The notes under the pieces: generated by a model
Databases searched by the model: none
What the model was told of the DNA's origin: nothing
The model's input: only the letters and a program-made list of their open reading frames with translations
Made by a program: the position numbers and the translations under genes
Shown: in pieces, positions 12,251 to 26,937 of the stretch
Position numbering within the stretch: the stretch's first letter is position 1
Layout: each line of letters starts with the position of its first letter
Assembly: GCA_028671895.1 (NCBI GenBank)
Contig: CM053802.1
Coordinates: forward strand, 1,298,631-1,362,630
DNA from: Oenanthe sinensis
Taxonomy: Eukaryota; Streptophyta; Magnoliopsida; Apiales; Apiaceae
DNA: 64,000 nt
Reading direction: 5' to 3'

Positions 12251-15200
12251 TACAGCTCTGTTTGCTGTAATTTTTAGTTAGAAAAGTAGTTGGGCTAACT
12301 CAAGTTATGGGCTTATAGTTTTATGGGTGGCCCAGTTTTGTATCCTAAAGAGGTTTTACAGTTGGCCCATTTAAATTTAGCCGGGTGGCAATTTCAGTTT
12401 TATTGATTATATTATCTGAATCAATGATACTTTGTGAAATTAATTTATGAAGAAACAGTGTGGGAGTGTGTTTATATATCAACTGATATTTGATTTTTTG
12501 ATATGTATATTGAGATATAAAAAATTATATTTATACATAATTTTTTTAAATATTGGTATCAAATAAATTTTAGAATCTAAAATTTTATTTGATATAAAAA
12601 TTAAAATTATTCATAAACTATAATAATTATTTTTTTATACTTTAATATGCGTGTTAAAAAGTTAAAAAATAATTAAAATGAGAAGATACAGTGTTTTATT
12701 TCCAGAGGACAATACAATAGCACTATAAATATGTTCTCTATTAACCTTTTATTATTATATTTTGTGAGTTAACGTAGGGTCTAAGAGCTTGTAAATGTAT
12801 GAATGAAGCAAGCAGAGAGGTTCAGGACTCAGGTCCGTATCAATATGCCGGGAACCACACGAAGGCATGGGCTGTGCTGCCTGTGCATGCTTTCACTCCA
12901 ACACACAATCACACAAATACATAACCGATTTATTCATTTATAGCTTACCTATATATATGCAGGAAAAAGTACGTACATCTACATATTTATTAATTGATTT
13001 ATAAAAATAGTGCTTCTTCTGTACTATAATTTTTTGTTCCTGTTGAACTTTTTATAAGTTAAATTGAATACATTTTAACTTATAATTAAAAGGAGAAAAA
13101 GGTTCCTAAAACTAATTATAAATAAATTACCTAAAGCCACATGCAATTTAAGTATAAAAACATTTTTGTAATAATATATTTCATCATCGTATATTTACAA
13201 AAATAGTCTTGATATTGTATCATATTTTATGTTAACTTTAAATAATTACCTAAAGGCGACTTTAGGTACATTAAACCCAATTAAAAATATTAATTTATAA
13301 TTTTACAAATTTCTTATTACAATATATTATCTAAAGTTTTTTAATTAATGATATTTTTCTAAAAAAAATTGTGTTGATTTTATCTTCTCACTTAGAAAGG
13401 ACTACAAATCTGTTTGCAGATCCTCATCCCTTACAGAATATCACCCACAAGCATCTCATCAATAAAGTGGTGTTGCTCAAATTGTTTATAACACTATGGA
13501 GAAAAGGCTACGAGGAGAGCAATATAGAACTGAAAAAATCTGACATAATAATATACATGGAATATTAATGGATATACAAGGCTTTTGTTTTCGTTTTTGG
13601 TTGGGGGCTTTCGGGCCCATCTCGATCTTTTTCGTAATTGAGAAGGGGGTGCGTGCAAGGGGTAAACTCGGACTCGGATAGGATTGTGCGTGTCAGGCCT
13701 TTTGGCTGTCATATTTTGGCTGAGTTTATCGTATCTACGGCCCCATGTTAGGTGGCCATAATATTTTTTTACGTTTTACCGCGGTTACGTGCATGTCCCC
13801 AGCAAAACTAATTCATGTGCTATCGGCCTATATCGCTAGGTTATTCGGAAGAATTGTCTACTCACTTACACAGATTTATTACATTTCAGCCGTCTGTAAA
13901 ATCAACCGCTTCCCCAGTTTGGTCGATAATAACGACTAATTTTTAACATCGATTACATATTATTAAGATCCCGCACATGATATTTGATATGTTAGCAAGT
14001 AATTAGATCATAGATGATCGATTTTTAATATCAATGACACGGTTTTTAGAATCCTACGAGTTACAAATCCGATTTCTAATATCAATGACATGTTTTTTTA
14101 GGATTCCACGCGTGTGGCGGCATTGATATATTAGCAAAATGGATTAGGACAAATCAGCATGAATCTATCCACGTGGAATTGACATGTTAGCAAAATGGGT
14201 GATGACAAATCAACATGAACTCATTCGCGTGACAAGTTAGTTAAAAAATGGATTATAATAGATCATGAACCAAACGACGTGACAAATTCACGTGGCTGAC
14301 ATATTTTATCAATCAATGATTTTTCCACCCGAAATAAATGAAATTGATTAGATTTAAAATGATTAAAGAAAAGTGATCAGTTGAGGCTTAAACTGATCGT
14401 TTTTAGCCCAACTCGATTGTTTTTGCATTTGGTTTAGACCTAGCTTGTTCTTGCAGTATATATTTAAACCCCCAACTGATATTGATTGAGTTAAAGAATG
14501 AGCTCGCTAGACTTTATATGTATATACAATGAATGTATTCATCAATGTTCTGTTTAATTGTTGTTGCAATTTGCCAATAATTTATCACAAGCTAACTTCT
14601 GATCTCGTGCGTACCAAGTGGGTGTTTAGTTAATTATAACAGTAATGTAAGTGTTAAAGTTTTCTCAAATTGTTAATCCAATTAAATGGCAATATGGTGA
14701 TACCACTAGATGTACCAGTGTCTACTTAACGTGATTGCTGAAGGAAAAAGAATCTTTAGCATCGGTTTAATGCGAATATATTGATCTTGTCATGTGTAGA
14801 TTTGCAAATGAAAGATATTGTCAATGCCTTTTTTTCTAGTTAGTTGAATTTTATAGCACCTTGACTACATCTAAAATATACATATCTTGGGTACAGCTCC
14901 AAGCAATCAACTTCCATGCATGTCTGGCAACGAAACAAAAAGGTATAGGAGTACAATAAAATAATACTCTACTACATAATTAATGGATTATATAAAATTA
15001 TAAATGTGGGTCAAACCCTATTCTAATGGTCACCTAATTTCATGTGTAAACATACTGATTACTAACTAATTAATTATTTAAGGATTTATTTGATGATTAT
15101 GTATCTTTTTAGAATAGGTAATCATCACGATAGTGAAAGCCAACAATCAGAACTAGAATAATCAAACTGATGATCATGCGATCTTTATTGATTTTACAAC

Positions 15201-15820
15201 ATGTGATTATGTGAAGAACGTATAGGATTCTTGAGAGGTTTAAAATTGCGTTGATCCAACTCTGTTCATATATATTGATACGAGACTTTGCCGGCCATGT
15301 TACATGAATATTCATGATCTTGATATGTCTTTATGCACAAAATCACATTTTGTGCGAGTAATTGATTAGTGTTGAATACGAGCCTATATATAGATACTCG
15401 CAATAAATTAATATAATAAATTAAATACATGCACTTTAAGATTTAAATTCTACAACATTAAATTTAACCATTTTACTGCAAATCAATTATTTTTTGTCGA
15501 AATCTACAATATTAAACTACTACATATATATATATAAAAAAGCATAAAATCAAGGGCGGGTTTCTATTACCCTCCCTGCCCGCTCCTATTTGCATATGTG
15601 TTTAACATCTTTGTGGACATGAAATTGCATAACAAATGCGAAGCGTGTTTGCAGGCCATAAAATGGAGCACCTCAATCAAAGATAAGATCACATGGTATG
15701 TTTTGATTCATAGTATCGTACGTACATGATTGAGCCCACCTAGCTTTTAAGTTACTCATCTAATATCATTAGACTTACGATCGATCTTCCTCCACGCATA
15801 AATATTCTACTAATAACATA
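12251..15820. other. Intergenic region, no gene seen
   Basis: AT-rich DNA between the ABCF4-like 5' end and the first Aux/IAA promoter. I found no open frame with recognisable protein content. The only structure noted is the short tandem repeat listed at 14121-14285. Confidence 0.6.
14121..14285. repeat. Degenerate ~55-bp tandem repeat, three units
   Basis: Units start at about 14122, 14178 and 14231. Each carries a variant of TTAGCAAAATGG, then ACAAATCA.CATGAA, and ends in a CGTG-containing core (CCACGTGG, CGCGTGA, CGACGTGA). The repeated ACGT cores could be bZIP/bHLH-type sites, which is inference only. Confidence 0.5.
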
Positions 15821-15825
15821 ATTAT

Positions 15826-16095
15826 ATATTGTCGGCTTCTACTACTATTTTTCATAGGTTGACACACAGTTCCCCACATTTGTAACTCAACCCAACGACC
15901 ACTTTGCCTCACTTGAACTGTCTTTGCTTCCACGTCCTATCTCTTACTCTCCCTACACACACACACACACACTCACTCAAGTACTCTCTATATAAAAAGC
16001 TAGTATCCATTCATTTTTCTCAAAACCTAATAATCATATATAACTCGATTCTTATAAATAGGATACGTATAAAAATCAAAATAACAATCCGAAAA
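15826..16095 (+). promoter_or_regulatory. Promoter and 5' leader of first Aux/IAA gene
   Basis: A TATA box TATATAAA at 15989-15996 lies ~100 bases before the ATG. A TGTCGG hexamer, the high-affinity auxin response factor site, is at 15830-15835, and a (CA)n run covers about 15956-15972. Aux/IAA genes are typically auxin-induced, so the site is plausible; spacing to the TATA box is ~155 bp. Confidence 0.5.
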
Positions 16096-17825
<1,730 letters not shown>

Positions 17826-19712
17826 AGCTTTCTCAAGCTAACCAGCGGCTTTGTATCAGTTTAGTTTTGTTGTCTTATTGATATATGTAATGTTTGATCA
17901 ACTATAAGTATTTCGCAGATTGTTATTTTTTCGATTGATTGCAGACTTAACTGTTATATGCACTACTTTTCCTTTCTGATAATTGATTCGTTCATGCGAT
18001 TAATTTGATTAAATTTACCGTGCAGTATAGAAAAGCCTAGCTCAAGGTCTATTCTAGCGGGTACAAGTCATTATTATCAATATATGTCGAGTTTGAGTAT
18101 GAATAGTTGGTTTAATGAGTTGTAATTTTGTAAATAATTTTTAAGATGTCAGTGAAGTAACTCCATATATTGGTATGAGATCTGATAAGAAATGTACTGC
18201 GTGGGCCAACAGTATTAAAATTTATATAGTAATTTAGATATAATTTAGGTTAAGATGAATGAGGTGTATTTGCACTTTAAAAGTGATGTAATTATATTAA
18301 CACTTCAAATACTACTTATGAAACTATCAATTGCGGTATTAAAATTTATATTTTAATTAATTTTATGATCTGTTTTTTATTCAATTTGCATTTTAATTAT
18401 TATATTTATATTATATGATATTATATACTGAAACCCAAATAAATAGTCACTGAGATAAAAATTGGACGAAAAATCTTCAAAAAGATTAATTGAAAATTTT
18501 GTATAAATATAAATAAATGTAAAGTTTAATATTAATATGTCAGCTAAACTATATAGAAGTACACATAATATTGCACTTTACTCTATAATTTAAATTGATT
18601 AATGTTTAATAATTAATAACCATATGTATAAATTTAATGTAGTACATGAACTGAGGTTTGCTAATATACTGCAGGTACAGTAGTACTGCAATATCAAATA
18701 ATGAAACGGACTGAAAATTCGTTGAACTCATCAATGATCATGGCATCATGCATATATATATATTCTGTATGCATGGGGATGCATGTTCTCGTATTCTTGG
18801 TAGTTGTTGCATCTGCAAAAATGATTTCAATGTACATATGGATATGGATGTATCTAACTACCAAATTAAAACTGATCGATTCAGTACACTAAATTTAGCA
18901 CATTGCACTAATTTTTCTGGAGGTTCAGATTCCCATTTCAGATTATACATGCATTCAAGTTTACTACTATGGACTTAAATGCTTAATTAATTGTGTGTTT
19001 ATAAGTTACAACTAACTAAACTACCTATTCAATCCGACAAGATGCGGGTTGATTGTTGTAGTTTATGTTAACCTGATTTTATTTAATCGATATACTAATC
19101 TTTCTAGTTTATGTTTACACGAGACTACGACTGTTTGGCTAAATCGTGAAGGTATAGTATGTAAGTCAAGAATCAAGATAATACACAAACTAATTACAGT
19201 AATTATTTGCGTTGGCTAGTTTTTTTAATTAGGGACAAATAATCAAATACGTTGGGAAAAGTTACCATCACAAAAAATAAATGGTTTGCTTTCTACTAGT
19301 ATTTACTTTTTCTGGCTCCGTCTTCCTTATAAATTAAAAATATACATATTTTTTAAATTATTTATATCCGAGTTTGATTTATCACCATGTGATAATTTGT
19401 AACTCATAGTGTGAACTTAAAAGATTCCCAAATCTAAATATAATTCAACTCGTCCAAAAATCTGTTTTAAAGATATTCCCCTCACTTCATTTAAAAGAAG
19501 CCGTGAGCATACATTTTTTCGAGAACGAGATTGGGAATTTAAATTTATTGGAAATAAAATAAATACTTAAAATTAATAAAATTAGGACTAAAATCCCAAT
19601 TTTTAAGAAAAAAAAAATAATAGCAATCTTTTAGATTACATACCAAAAAAAAAACTATGGACGAGTTAGTAATGAGGAATACTATTGGTGCGAAACCGGT
19701 ACAGGTAAAGCC

Positions 19713-19853
19713 CACGTGTCGGTAGGAAGGGGCTTATAGTCAAGAAACGTGTAATTAGAATGGGCCGACAACCCAACATTATCACATGGATTATGAATTT
19801 AAGATCCACATGGGTCCTACTTTACTTGAATTTATGCCTCATCAAACCCGACA
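19713..19853. promoter_or_regulatory. Cluster of TGTCGG auxin-response sites with an overlapping G-box
   Basis: Three copies of the high-affinity auxin response factor hexamer TGTCGG occur in 140 bp: forward at 19717-19722, and as CCGACA at 19765-19770 and 19848-19853. The first overlaps a G-box CACGTG at 19713-19718, giving CACGTGTCGG. It lies 1.9 kb after the first and 2.65 kb before the second Aux/IAA gene. The motifs are read directly; enhancer function is inference. Confidence 0.45.
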
Positions 19854-20012
19854 TCTCGGTCCCACCCTTTCAGGCATGTTTGACACAGGACGGCACATGA
19901 ATTTTGATCATTCATGCGCTGCTCCCTCACCTACTTGTCTTTAAACTCAAGTTCGGTCCCTTTAATTTGTTTTGTCTCTTATTTCCCTCTAAAATAAATT
20001 ATTTTATGTCTA

Positions 20013-20267
20013 CTCGTTCGTCCCATTTTACATGTTCATTTTTAAATTAAATTTTATCCTTAAATACATGTTCATTTTTATTTTCAACATAAAATAGTGA
20101 TAATTTTTCAAAATTATCCTTATATTTATTATTTTTAAAATTTGACTCATTTAAAATTTAACTAGATTGTCATTTTCCAATACAATAATTAAAAATATGT
20201 ATAGAAAATTTTTATCCAACTAACTTTTTCTTAACATGTGTAATTTTTGTAAAATGGCCTGAGGGAG
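20013..20267. mobile_element. Stowaway-like (Tc1/mariner) MITE with TA duplication
   Basis: Left end CTCGTTCGTCCCATTTTACA and right end (reverse complement) CTCCCTCAGGCCATTTTACA are inverted repeats of the common plant CTCCCTCCGTCCCATTTTA type. TA flanks both sides (20011-20012 and 20268-20269). About 255 bp, non-coding. Confidence 0.75.
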
Positions 20268-22502
20268 TATTTCATAAAAATATATCAAGTTCATGCACAC
20301 ACTTATTTGTCGTGTTTTTTGAACAATGATACAAGTTACTTCTACTTACTATACAAAAAATCAAATAGAAATTTATAAATAACATTTATTTATAAATTAT
20401 TTATGAGATAAAATAAATATGCCGATGATCTTTTATGCTTATTGAAAAAACAAGATATATGTTGGTACGTAAGAACAATTTAATGTTAAGTTAATATAAT
20501 ATTGCTTATTTTAATCAAATTTACTTAGTTTTGTTTTTGGACATTTTTTAAAATTCTTATTTGACGGAGTTGATGGATATCATTTTGACGCTTTTACGAG
20601 TAATATCAAAAATTTAACAATTCATATATTCCCACAAGTTCGATGTTTATTAAATTTAATATTTACCGAATTTTATTTCTAAAATGTATGATCCCGAATT
20701 TCCTAAATCTAGAAAGTTACCTTGACTAAGAGCATCTCCAATAAGAGGAGTTAAAATGGTTAGCTAAAATGACATAAAATAGATATTATGCTAAATTTGT
20801 TGAACTTCTAAGAAATTCACTTCAATGTATTAGCTAGAATCAATAGCTATATTTTAAAAATTATTTTTAGTATTATTTTCAAATTTCAATAATTATATTA
20901 CAATAATTATGTTTTAAAAGTAATTAATTATATATACATAAAAGAAAATATTATAAATTAAAATAAAATTAATTAATTTTTTATTCAATACAAGTGAAAA
21001 TAAAAAATAAAATTAATATAAAGACATTTAATGATAATATTATAATTTTTTATATGTATATACATATTTTAAAATAAAAATAAATAATATATTAATAAAC
21101 ATTACTTTTATATATTATAAACATATAACTAAGAAAATATTATATTACATTAATATTTTTATAAACATGTAATATATTAAAATAAAAAATATACACACAC
21201 ATACATATATATATTATATCATATATACTTATATATTTTAATATTTTAATATTATAATGTAATATATATTATATATGAAATATATAATATAAATTATATA
21301 TTATATATACACACATATATATATATATACATATATATTATATATTTCATATATAATATAAATTAAAAAAATACCTTATATATTTTAAATATTAAAAAAA
21401 TAATTTAAATTATTATTTCAAGTGTTATAAGTAAATAATAAAATTAAAAATTAAACAAAATAAAATAGAAAACGAGAAATGAACCAGATGCATTTTGAAG
21501 ATGACGCACTATTATTATGTTATCTAACAAGAGTCCTTGAAGTCCCAAATTCCACCAAACCTATATTAAAAAAATCATGCATTATACTTATTTTATAGGA
21601 TTTTTAAAGTGTGTGTCCATTGACATATTAGTCACTTACACAATTTTATGAGGTATTTTATTTTTATTAGTGGAGTTTTCGTATATGAGTCCATTATTAT
21701 TAATAAATATGAATCAATTAAAATTTAATAACTCATATAACATTGTTTACACACTAAAAAAACCGTTCTCCTGCTACAAGTGTATCACTTTCTTCTAGTT
21801 CATTACTTGTATGATATCGTGACAGATTGGGTTTTCACTATGAAGAGGAAGTACAAGACTACACAATTCTTCTAAACATACATACATGATCTAACTTTAT
21901 CTTGAATAAATTACCATCATCATCCATCAGTTGCAATTCGAGAATTATAAATTAAATACATTAAGGTAGCATTCTGTCACCATCAAAAGCATAGATGTGT
22001 ATTCAGAAACTCAACTGCAAATTTGGACATCTTTTAATCAGTCTAAAATTAATAAAATAATTAAGAAAACAACCCATAATTAGTAGGCTGAAAATACTGA
22101 AACAATCTAAATTCATTAAGATGCACCGATAAAAAATCGAGGAAAATATTATAGTGGGGCCAAACCGAACCGACCACCCGGATCCACAGATATTAATTAC
22201 ACACGCTTAGTTTAGTTTTCATCATGAAATTTAGCGGGTGACATGGAGTTATCTTAGCCGCCCCTTGACACCATACGTGTCTAGATTTGTCATCATATCT
22301 CCCAGCCAGCACTTCAAACTTGTACATATAAATATACATACACAAATTGTTAGGAATGTCATTGTGTTTATAAATATCACATTATTGCTCAACGCCAACG
22401 TGCTACAAGCCTACAAGCTTGTTTGATTAATTATACGGGCTTAACAGGATCATATATAGTATTTACGTCGAGATCGATCTTGCTATTTGATCAACAAAAA
22501 TC

Positions 22503-23155
22503 ATGTCACGAGAATCGATCACCTCGGTTATGAATTACGAAGAAACAGAGCTGACCCTGGGCTTGCCAGGGGACTCACGGGGCACCAAACGTGCGTTTTC
22601 AGAGGCAACAATCAGTAGCGAAAGTGTGAACAAGAAGTGTAAGAAAGATTTAACGGAAAATGAAAAGGGTCGAGTGGTGGGGTGGCCGCCGGTGAAAGAG
22701 CATCGGAAGAGTGTTATGAGGAGCTGTAAATATGTGAAAGTAGGCGTGGATGGAACTCCATATTTGAGAAAAGTTGATTTGCAAAGTTATGAAAGCTATG
22801 ATGAATTGTTAAGTGCATTGCAAGATTTGTTTGGTTGTTTTGTTGTGAGTGATGATGTTTTGAATGAGAAGAAGTTGATGGATGTTGTGAATGGGACACT
22901 AGAATATGTACCAACATATGAAGATAAAGATGGAGATTGGATGTTACTTGGAGATGTTCCATGGAAGTAAGTCATTATAGATCTCTATATATGTATATAT
23001 ATTTATTTATGACTTGTATATTTTTTTTTTGATTTTGTTCGAAATTGAGCTGACCATTTTCTGTTTTGGTATTTTTCAGAATGTTTGCTCAATCGTGCAA
23101 GCGACTGAGGTTGATGACAAGAACACATCCAATCAGCTTGAGTTCGAGTTGTTGA
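22503..23155 (+). CDS. Aux/IAA transcriptional repressor, IAA1-4-like
   Basis: Second auxin-labile repressor in tandem and same orientation as the one at 16.1 kb. Exons 22503-22966 and 23080-23155 give 179 residues. Domain I is TELTLGLPG (15-23), with Thr where Arg is usual but the Leu spacing of the EAR motif kept. NLS-like KRAF is at 29-32. Domain II is VVGWPPVKEHRK (58-69), core intact but EHR replaces the usual SYR/NYR. The PB1 domain has YVKVGVDGTPYLRKVDL, YVPTYEDKDGDWMLLGDVPW and MFAQSCKRLRLM. The EYVPTYEDKDGDW form points to the IAA1-4 subclade. The tail THPISLSSSC is unlike the usual short KGSEA-type end. A single intron at the PW(E/K)-MF junction is conserved; the intron earlier in domain III found in the first gene is absent. 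A second in-frame Met at residue 10 is possible. Confidence 0.92.
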
Positions 23156-26100
23156 ACCAAACCAAACCTGTTCGGTATGTCTCCAAATATGGTGTTCAAT
23201 TCGAAGAATTTGAATATACAGAGATCTTATCTCTATTCCATGAAGTTGAGAATTTATACATTATTACTCTAAAATTTGTCGATGGTCGATCAAATTCAAA
23301 GGATAGTACGTGTATTCTTTTTCCCTTAGAACTGGACTCTGGATTTGATGCGGAGGCTTATAAATGTACAGATCAGATTGTTTACCATATAAAATTAGGT
23401 GTTAGTAATACAGGAGTATGATATATTGTATTATATGGATTACCTGCATTTTTATGTGGTGGTACTGGTACTGAATTATGTGCTGCTGCCTCAATTTCTC
23501 ATCCAAATCAAATTAATCTCTCTAATTAATTGGTTTAAAATAATAAAAAAATCTTTCTGAGTATTTCATCCCAACAGAGTTTAATTAATTTGGTCCTTGG
23601 CATGCTTTTATTTTGTTGCAAAACGATCAACTTAAATCATCAAATATATAAATAATAAATATGCTTATTTACGGTCTTTTGTTGGAGTTGTGCTTATATA
23701 TCACATTGGTTAAAAGACTAATTCACAACAAAATTTGGCAGAATTCTCTAGGCTCTTAGCAGAATTCATTAAATGAATAATATGTTTTCAATTATAATGA
23801 AAGTATTGAATTTTTAAACTTGACAAATTAATAAAAGTTATCGAGGTTTAACCGCATGTACTAGGCTCAACTGACATTATGAAACCAAGAATCATATTAT
23901 TTGTCAGCAAGCATTCAAGTAATAAACCTTGGGCTTGGCCCGTATCATTGTCCTTAAAAAAGACAGGTTCTGCGAAGATACGTCTCTTGTTGTTAACTTA
24001 AATTGATAAATTAATAATACATGATAATTTACATTTAAATTTATTTTATCCTAAAAGTATAATAAAAATAGTATATATTTGACCTTTATAAATTAACTAG
24101 AATTTTTTTGCCCGCTTCGCGTGAGCATTAAAATTATGTTTTATTATTTTATATAAATTTTAATATTATATGTACATATATATACACTATTTTTTATTAA
24201 ATATAATTGTAAACCTATATTTATTTTGTGAGTATTTAGTTAGTTATTAAACACGCAGTATACCATTATTATTAATCTGAAATTAAGTTTTAATAATTTT
24301 CAATAAAAATTATTTAAAAACTGGTCTAATCAAAGAAAAAATAAGTTAATTAATTAGAATTGATCTTATTAACACTTTCATAAATTTTATTAAATTATTA
24401 AAAATATTTTTTCCTGTTAAATCAATCCACATGTTCAAGAATTAGATTTTTTTAATAAAATATGATTAAAAATTTATAATCATTACCAAATTTTTAAATA
24501 AATTTATACTAATTGTATAAGTATACATGTAAATAAATTGGTCGTTGATTGTTTAATATCATATTAATTAATGGATTGATTAATTATTTTAATTAATTAA
24601 TTAATTGTTATAAGATGTCTCATTAATTGCAATTAATTAATTATTTTACAATAAATTAATTTTTTAATTTTAATTAATGATTTAATTTTCAATTTTTAGG
24701 ATATTGATTTAATATAAATAAATATCATCAGTTGCATAAATGATATCATTAAATATATTTTTAAAATTCATATATATATATATAAATAAATAATAGTTAT
24801 TTGTCTGAATTTAATAAAATAAAAAATAAGGTAGGACTTCCGAATACGTGAAATTTAATATAAAATTTTATCTTATTTTAAATTATTAATTCAAACTTGA
24901 ATTATCTGTCTAAAATTTAATAATAATAGTTATTTGTCTAAATTCATATATATATATATATACAAATAATAGTTATTTATCTAAAATTTAATTAAATTTT
25001 ATTATTAATAGAAAATTGAATTAACTGCTTGAATTAGAAAATTACTTGAATACCCTTAATAAAGTAGATAAAGTTATTGAATTGAGGATATAATTGAAAA
25101 AAAGAAATGTAGGATCAGTAGGAATTATAATATTAATAGAATAATACATTTTAATTAATTGTCTGAATAAATATTTTCTGCACTTTTATTTTTAAAGAAA
25201 ATAAAATGCATTTAAATTAATAATAAAATTTTGATATTAACAAATAAAAATTCCAAGATAGAGAAAATAGAAAAATCTGTGAAAATATATCTTTTGCACT
25301 TTTATTTTGAAAGAAAACAAATTCATTTAAATTAATAATAAAATTTTGATATTGATAAAAAAATCATGATAAAGAAAATAAAATGGATTGATTTAGAAAA
25401 ATTTTATTCCCTTTTTAAAAATAGTTTATATTAAATTTGAATATCAAATATAAGCATAATTAGTTAATATTCAAATTATAATTAATTAAAGAATGAGATA
25501 TGATAATACAATGTAATTAATTGCTTGAATTAACAAATTACATGAATATCCTTAATAAAATAGAAATAGTTATTGAATTGGGGATATAATTAGAAAAATG
25601 AAATGTAGGTTTAGTCGGAATTATAATATTAATAGATAGATAAAGTATTTTTTGCACTTTTATTTTAAAAGAAAACAAATGCATTTAAATTAATAATAAA
25701 ATTTTAATATTTACAAATAAAAAATTTAAGATAAAGAAAATAGAAAAAATTATAAAAAGATATCTTTTGCACTTTTATTTTGAAAGAAAACAAATGCATT
25801 TAAATTAAAAATAAAATTTTGATATTAACAGAAAAAACTCAGGATAAAGAAAATAAAATGAATTGATTTAGAAAATTATTATTCCATTTCTTAAAATTGT
25901 TTATATTAAATTTGAATATCATATATAAGTATAATTAGTTAATATTCAAACTATAATTAATTGGATAATGTGGTCTAATCATTAAAGAGTGAGATATTAA
26001 TACAATTGAATTAATTGTCTGAATTAGTAAATTACTTGAATACCCTTAATAAAGTTGAGGAAATTATTGAATTCGGAATATAATTAGAAAAATGAAATGT

Positions 26101-26819
26101 ATGAGTAGTAGGAATTATAATATTAATAGATAATTTTAATAAATTAATAAAATTTATCAATTTTAAAATTATTAGTTTATAAAGATTTACCGACACAGTG
26201 CCGAAATTGATAGACTTTTTATATCTTTAAATTATAAAAATTTAATATTTTCACATATTTTCTTTAATTAAATTTAAATTCTCAACTTTCTTTGTTAAAA
26301 AATAATATTATTTCTATAAATTATGATACTAAATATCTCCTTTTCAAATTAACTAAATTTTGATCAAGAATTATATAGTTAAAAATAATTATAAAACTTA
26401 TATTTTTAAAAATTATATCTAATCTATTTTAGTATATAAATTATAATTTTTTGAATTTATAAAATTATAAATAAGTGTTAAACATTTTTAGTTAAAATTT
26501 TATAAATATATAGTTATAGAAAATAAAATAAGATAAAACAGGTACTCATATAGTTTGAATGTTGAAAATATAATAATGTATTTGAGCTGTTAAAATCTAA
26601 ACATAATTCGAATCAAATTTGGATAGGACTACTGTTTTTTAATATGAATGGACGGTTCAATCTTATCTTATATCTTCAATTGAATGCTCCCAAAAAAATG
26701 ATATCGAAATTTTATAGGAAAAGAAAGAAAGAAAGATGAAAGAAACAGAGAGTTCGCAGACCTTTCAATGGTCCAAAAATCCAGGAACAAACGCACTGCT
26801 ACTGTGCTACATACCCGTA
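23156..26819. other. AT-rich intergenic region with tandem array
   Basis: No gene seen. About 24.0-26.6 kb is extremely AT-rich and includes the ~495-bp tandem repeat listed separately. Open frames here are low-complexity only. Confidence 0.65.
25015..26130. repeat. ~495-bp tandem repeat, ~2.2 copies, with nested ~114-bp duplication
   Basis: Landmark ATTACTTGAATACCCTTAAT recurs at 25041, 25537 (variant) and 26031, and GGAATTATAATATTAATAGA at 25121, 25617 and 26111, giving periods of 496 and 494. Inside each unit a second landmark, GCACTTTTATTTT, occurs twice about 114 bp apart (near 25180 and 25294, then 25654 and 25768). This looks like a 114-bp duplication followed by duplication of the larger unit. 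Confidence 0.8.
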
Positions 26820-26828
26820 ATATATATA
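26820..26828 (+). promoter_or_regulatory. TATA box of CDI-like gene
   Basis: ATATATATAG about 110 bases before the ATG at 26938, the only TATA-like run in the proximal upstream region. Confidence 0.4.
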
Positions 26829-26937
26829 GCCTATACACAAATCAACCGAGACCATACACACACCTGCATGTAAAAAACACAAAAAGTCACATTAATCTCA
26901 TATTTAAACTTTTGTTTTCCCATCAAGATTTCACCTA

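Larger units (their letters stand above)
17826..22502. other. Intergenic region between the two Aux/IAA genes
   Basis: No gene seen. Very AT-rich at 20.7-21.5 kb. It contains a less AT-rich block at about 19690-19990 with clustered regulatory motifs and a Stowaway-like MITE at 20013-20267 (both listed). The last ~300 bases are the presumed promoter of the second Aux/IAA gene, with a TATATAG at about 22453. Confidence 0.6.

Noticed and set aside
15904..16095. In-frame upstream ATG extending the first Aux/IAA by 64 residues
   Set aside because: It lies upstream of the TATA box and the added sequence is low-complexity; the family starts a few residues before TELRLGLP.
22714..22962. His/Ser-rich minus-strand frame opposite the second Aux/IAA
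   Set aside because: It is the antisense shadow of a well-supported coding exon.
23014..23421. 135-codon plus-strand frame overlapping the end of the second Aux/IAA
   Set aside because: It reads the last exon in the wrong frame; the correct splice gives MFAQSCKRLRLM and a nearby stop.
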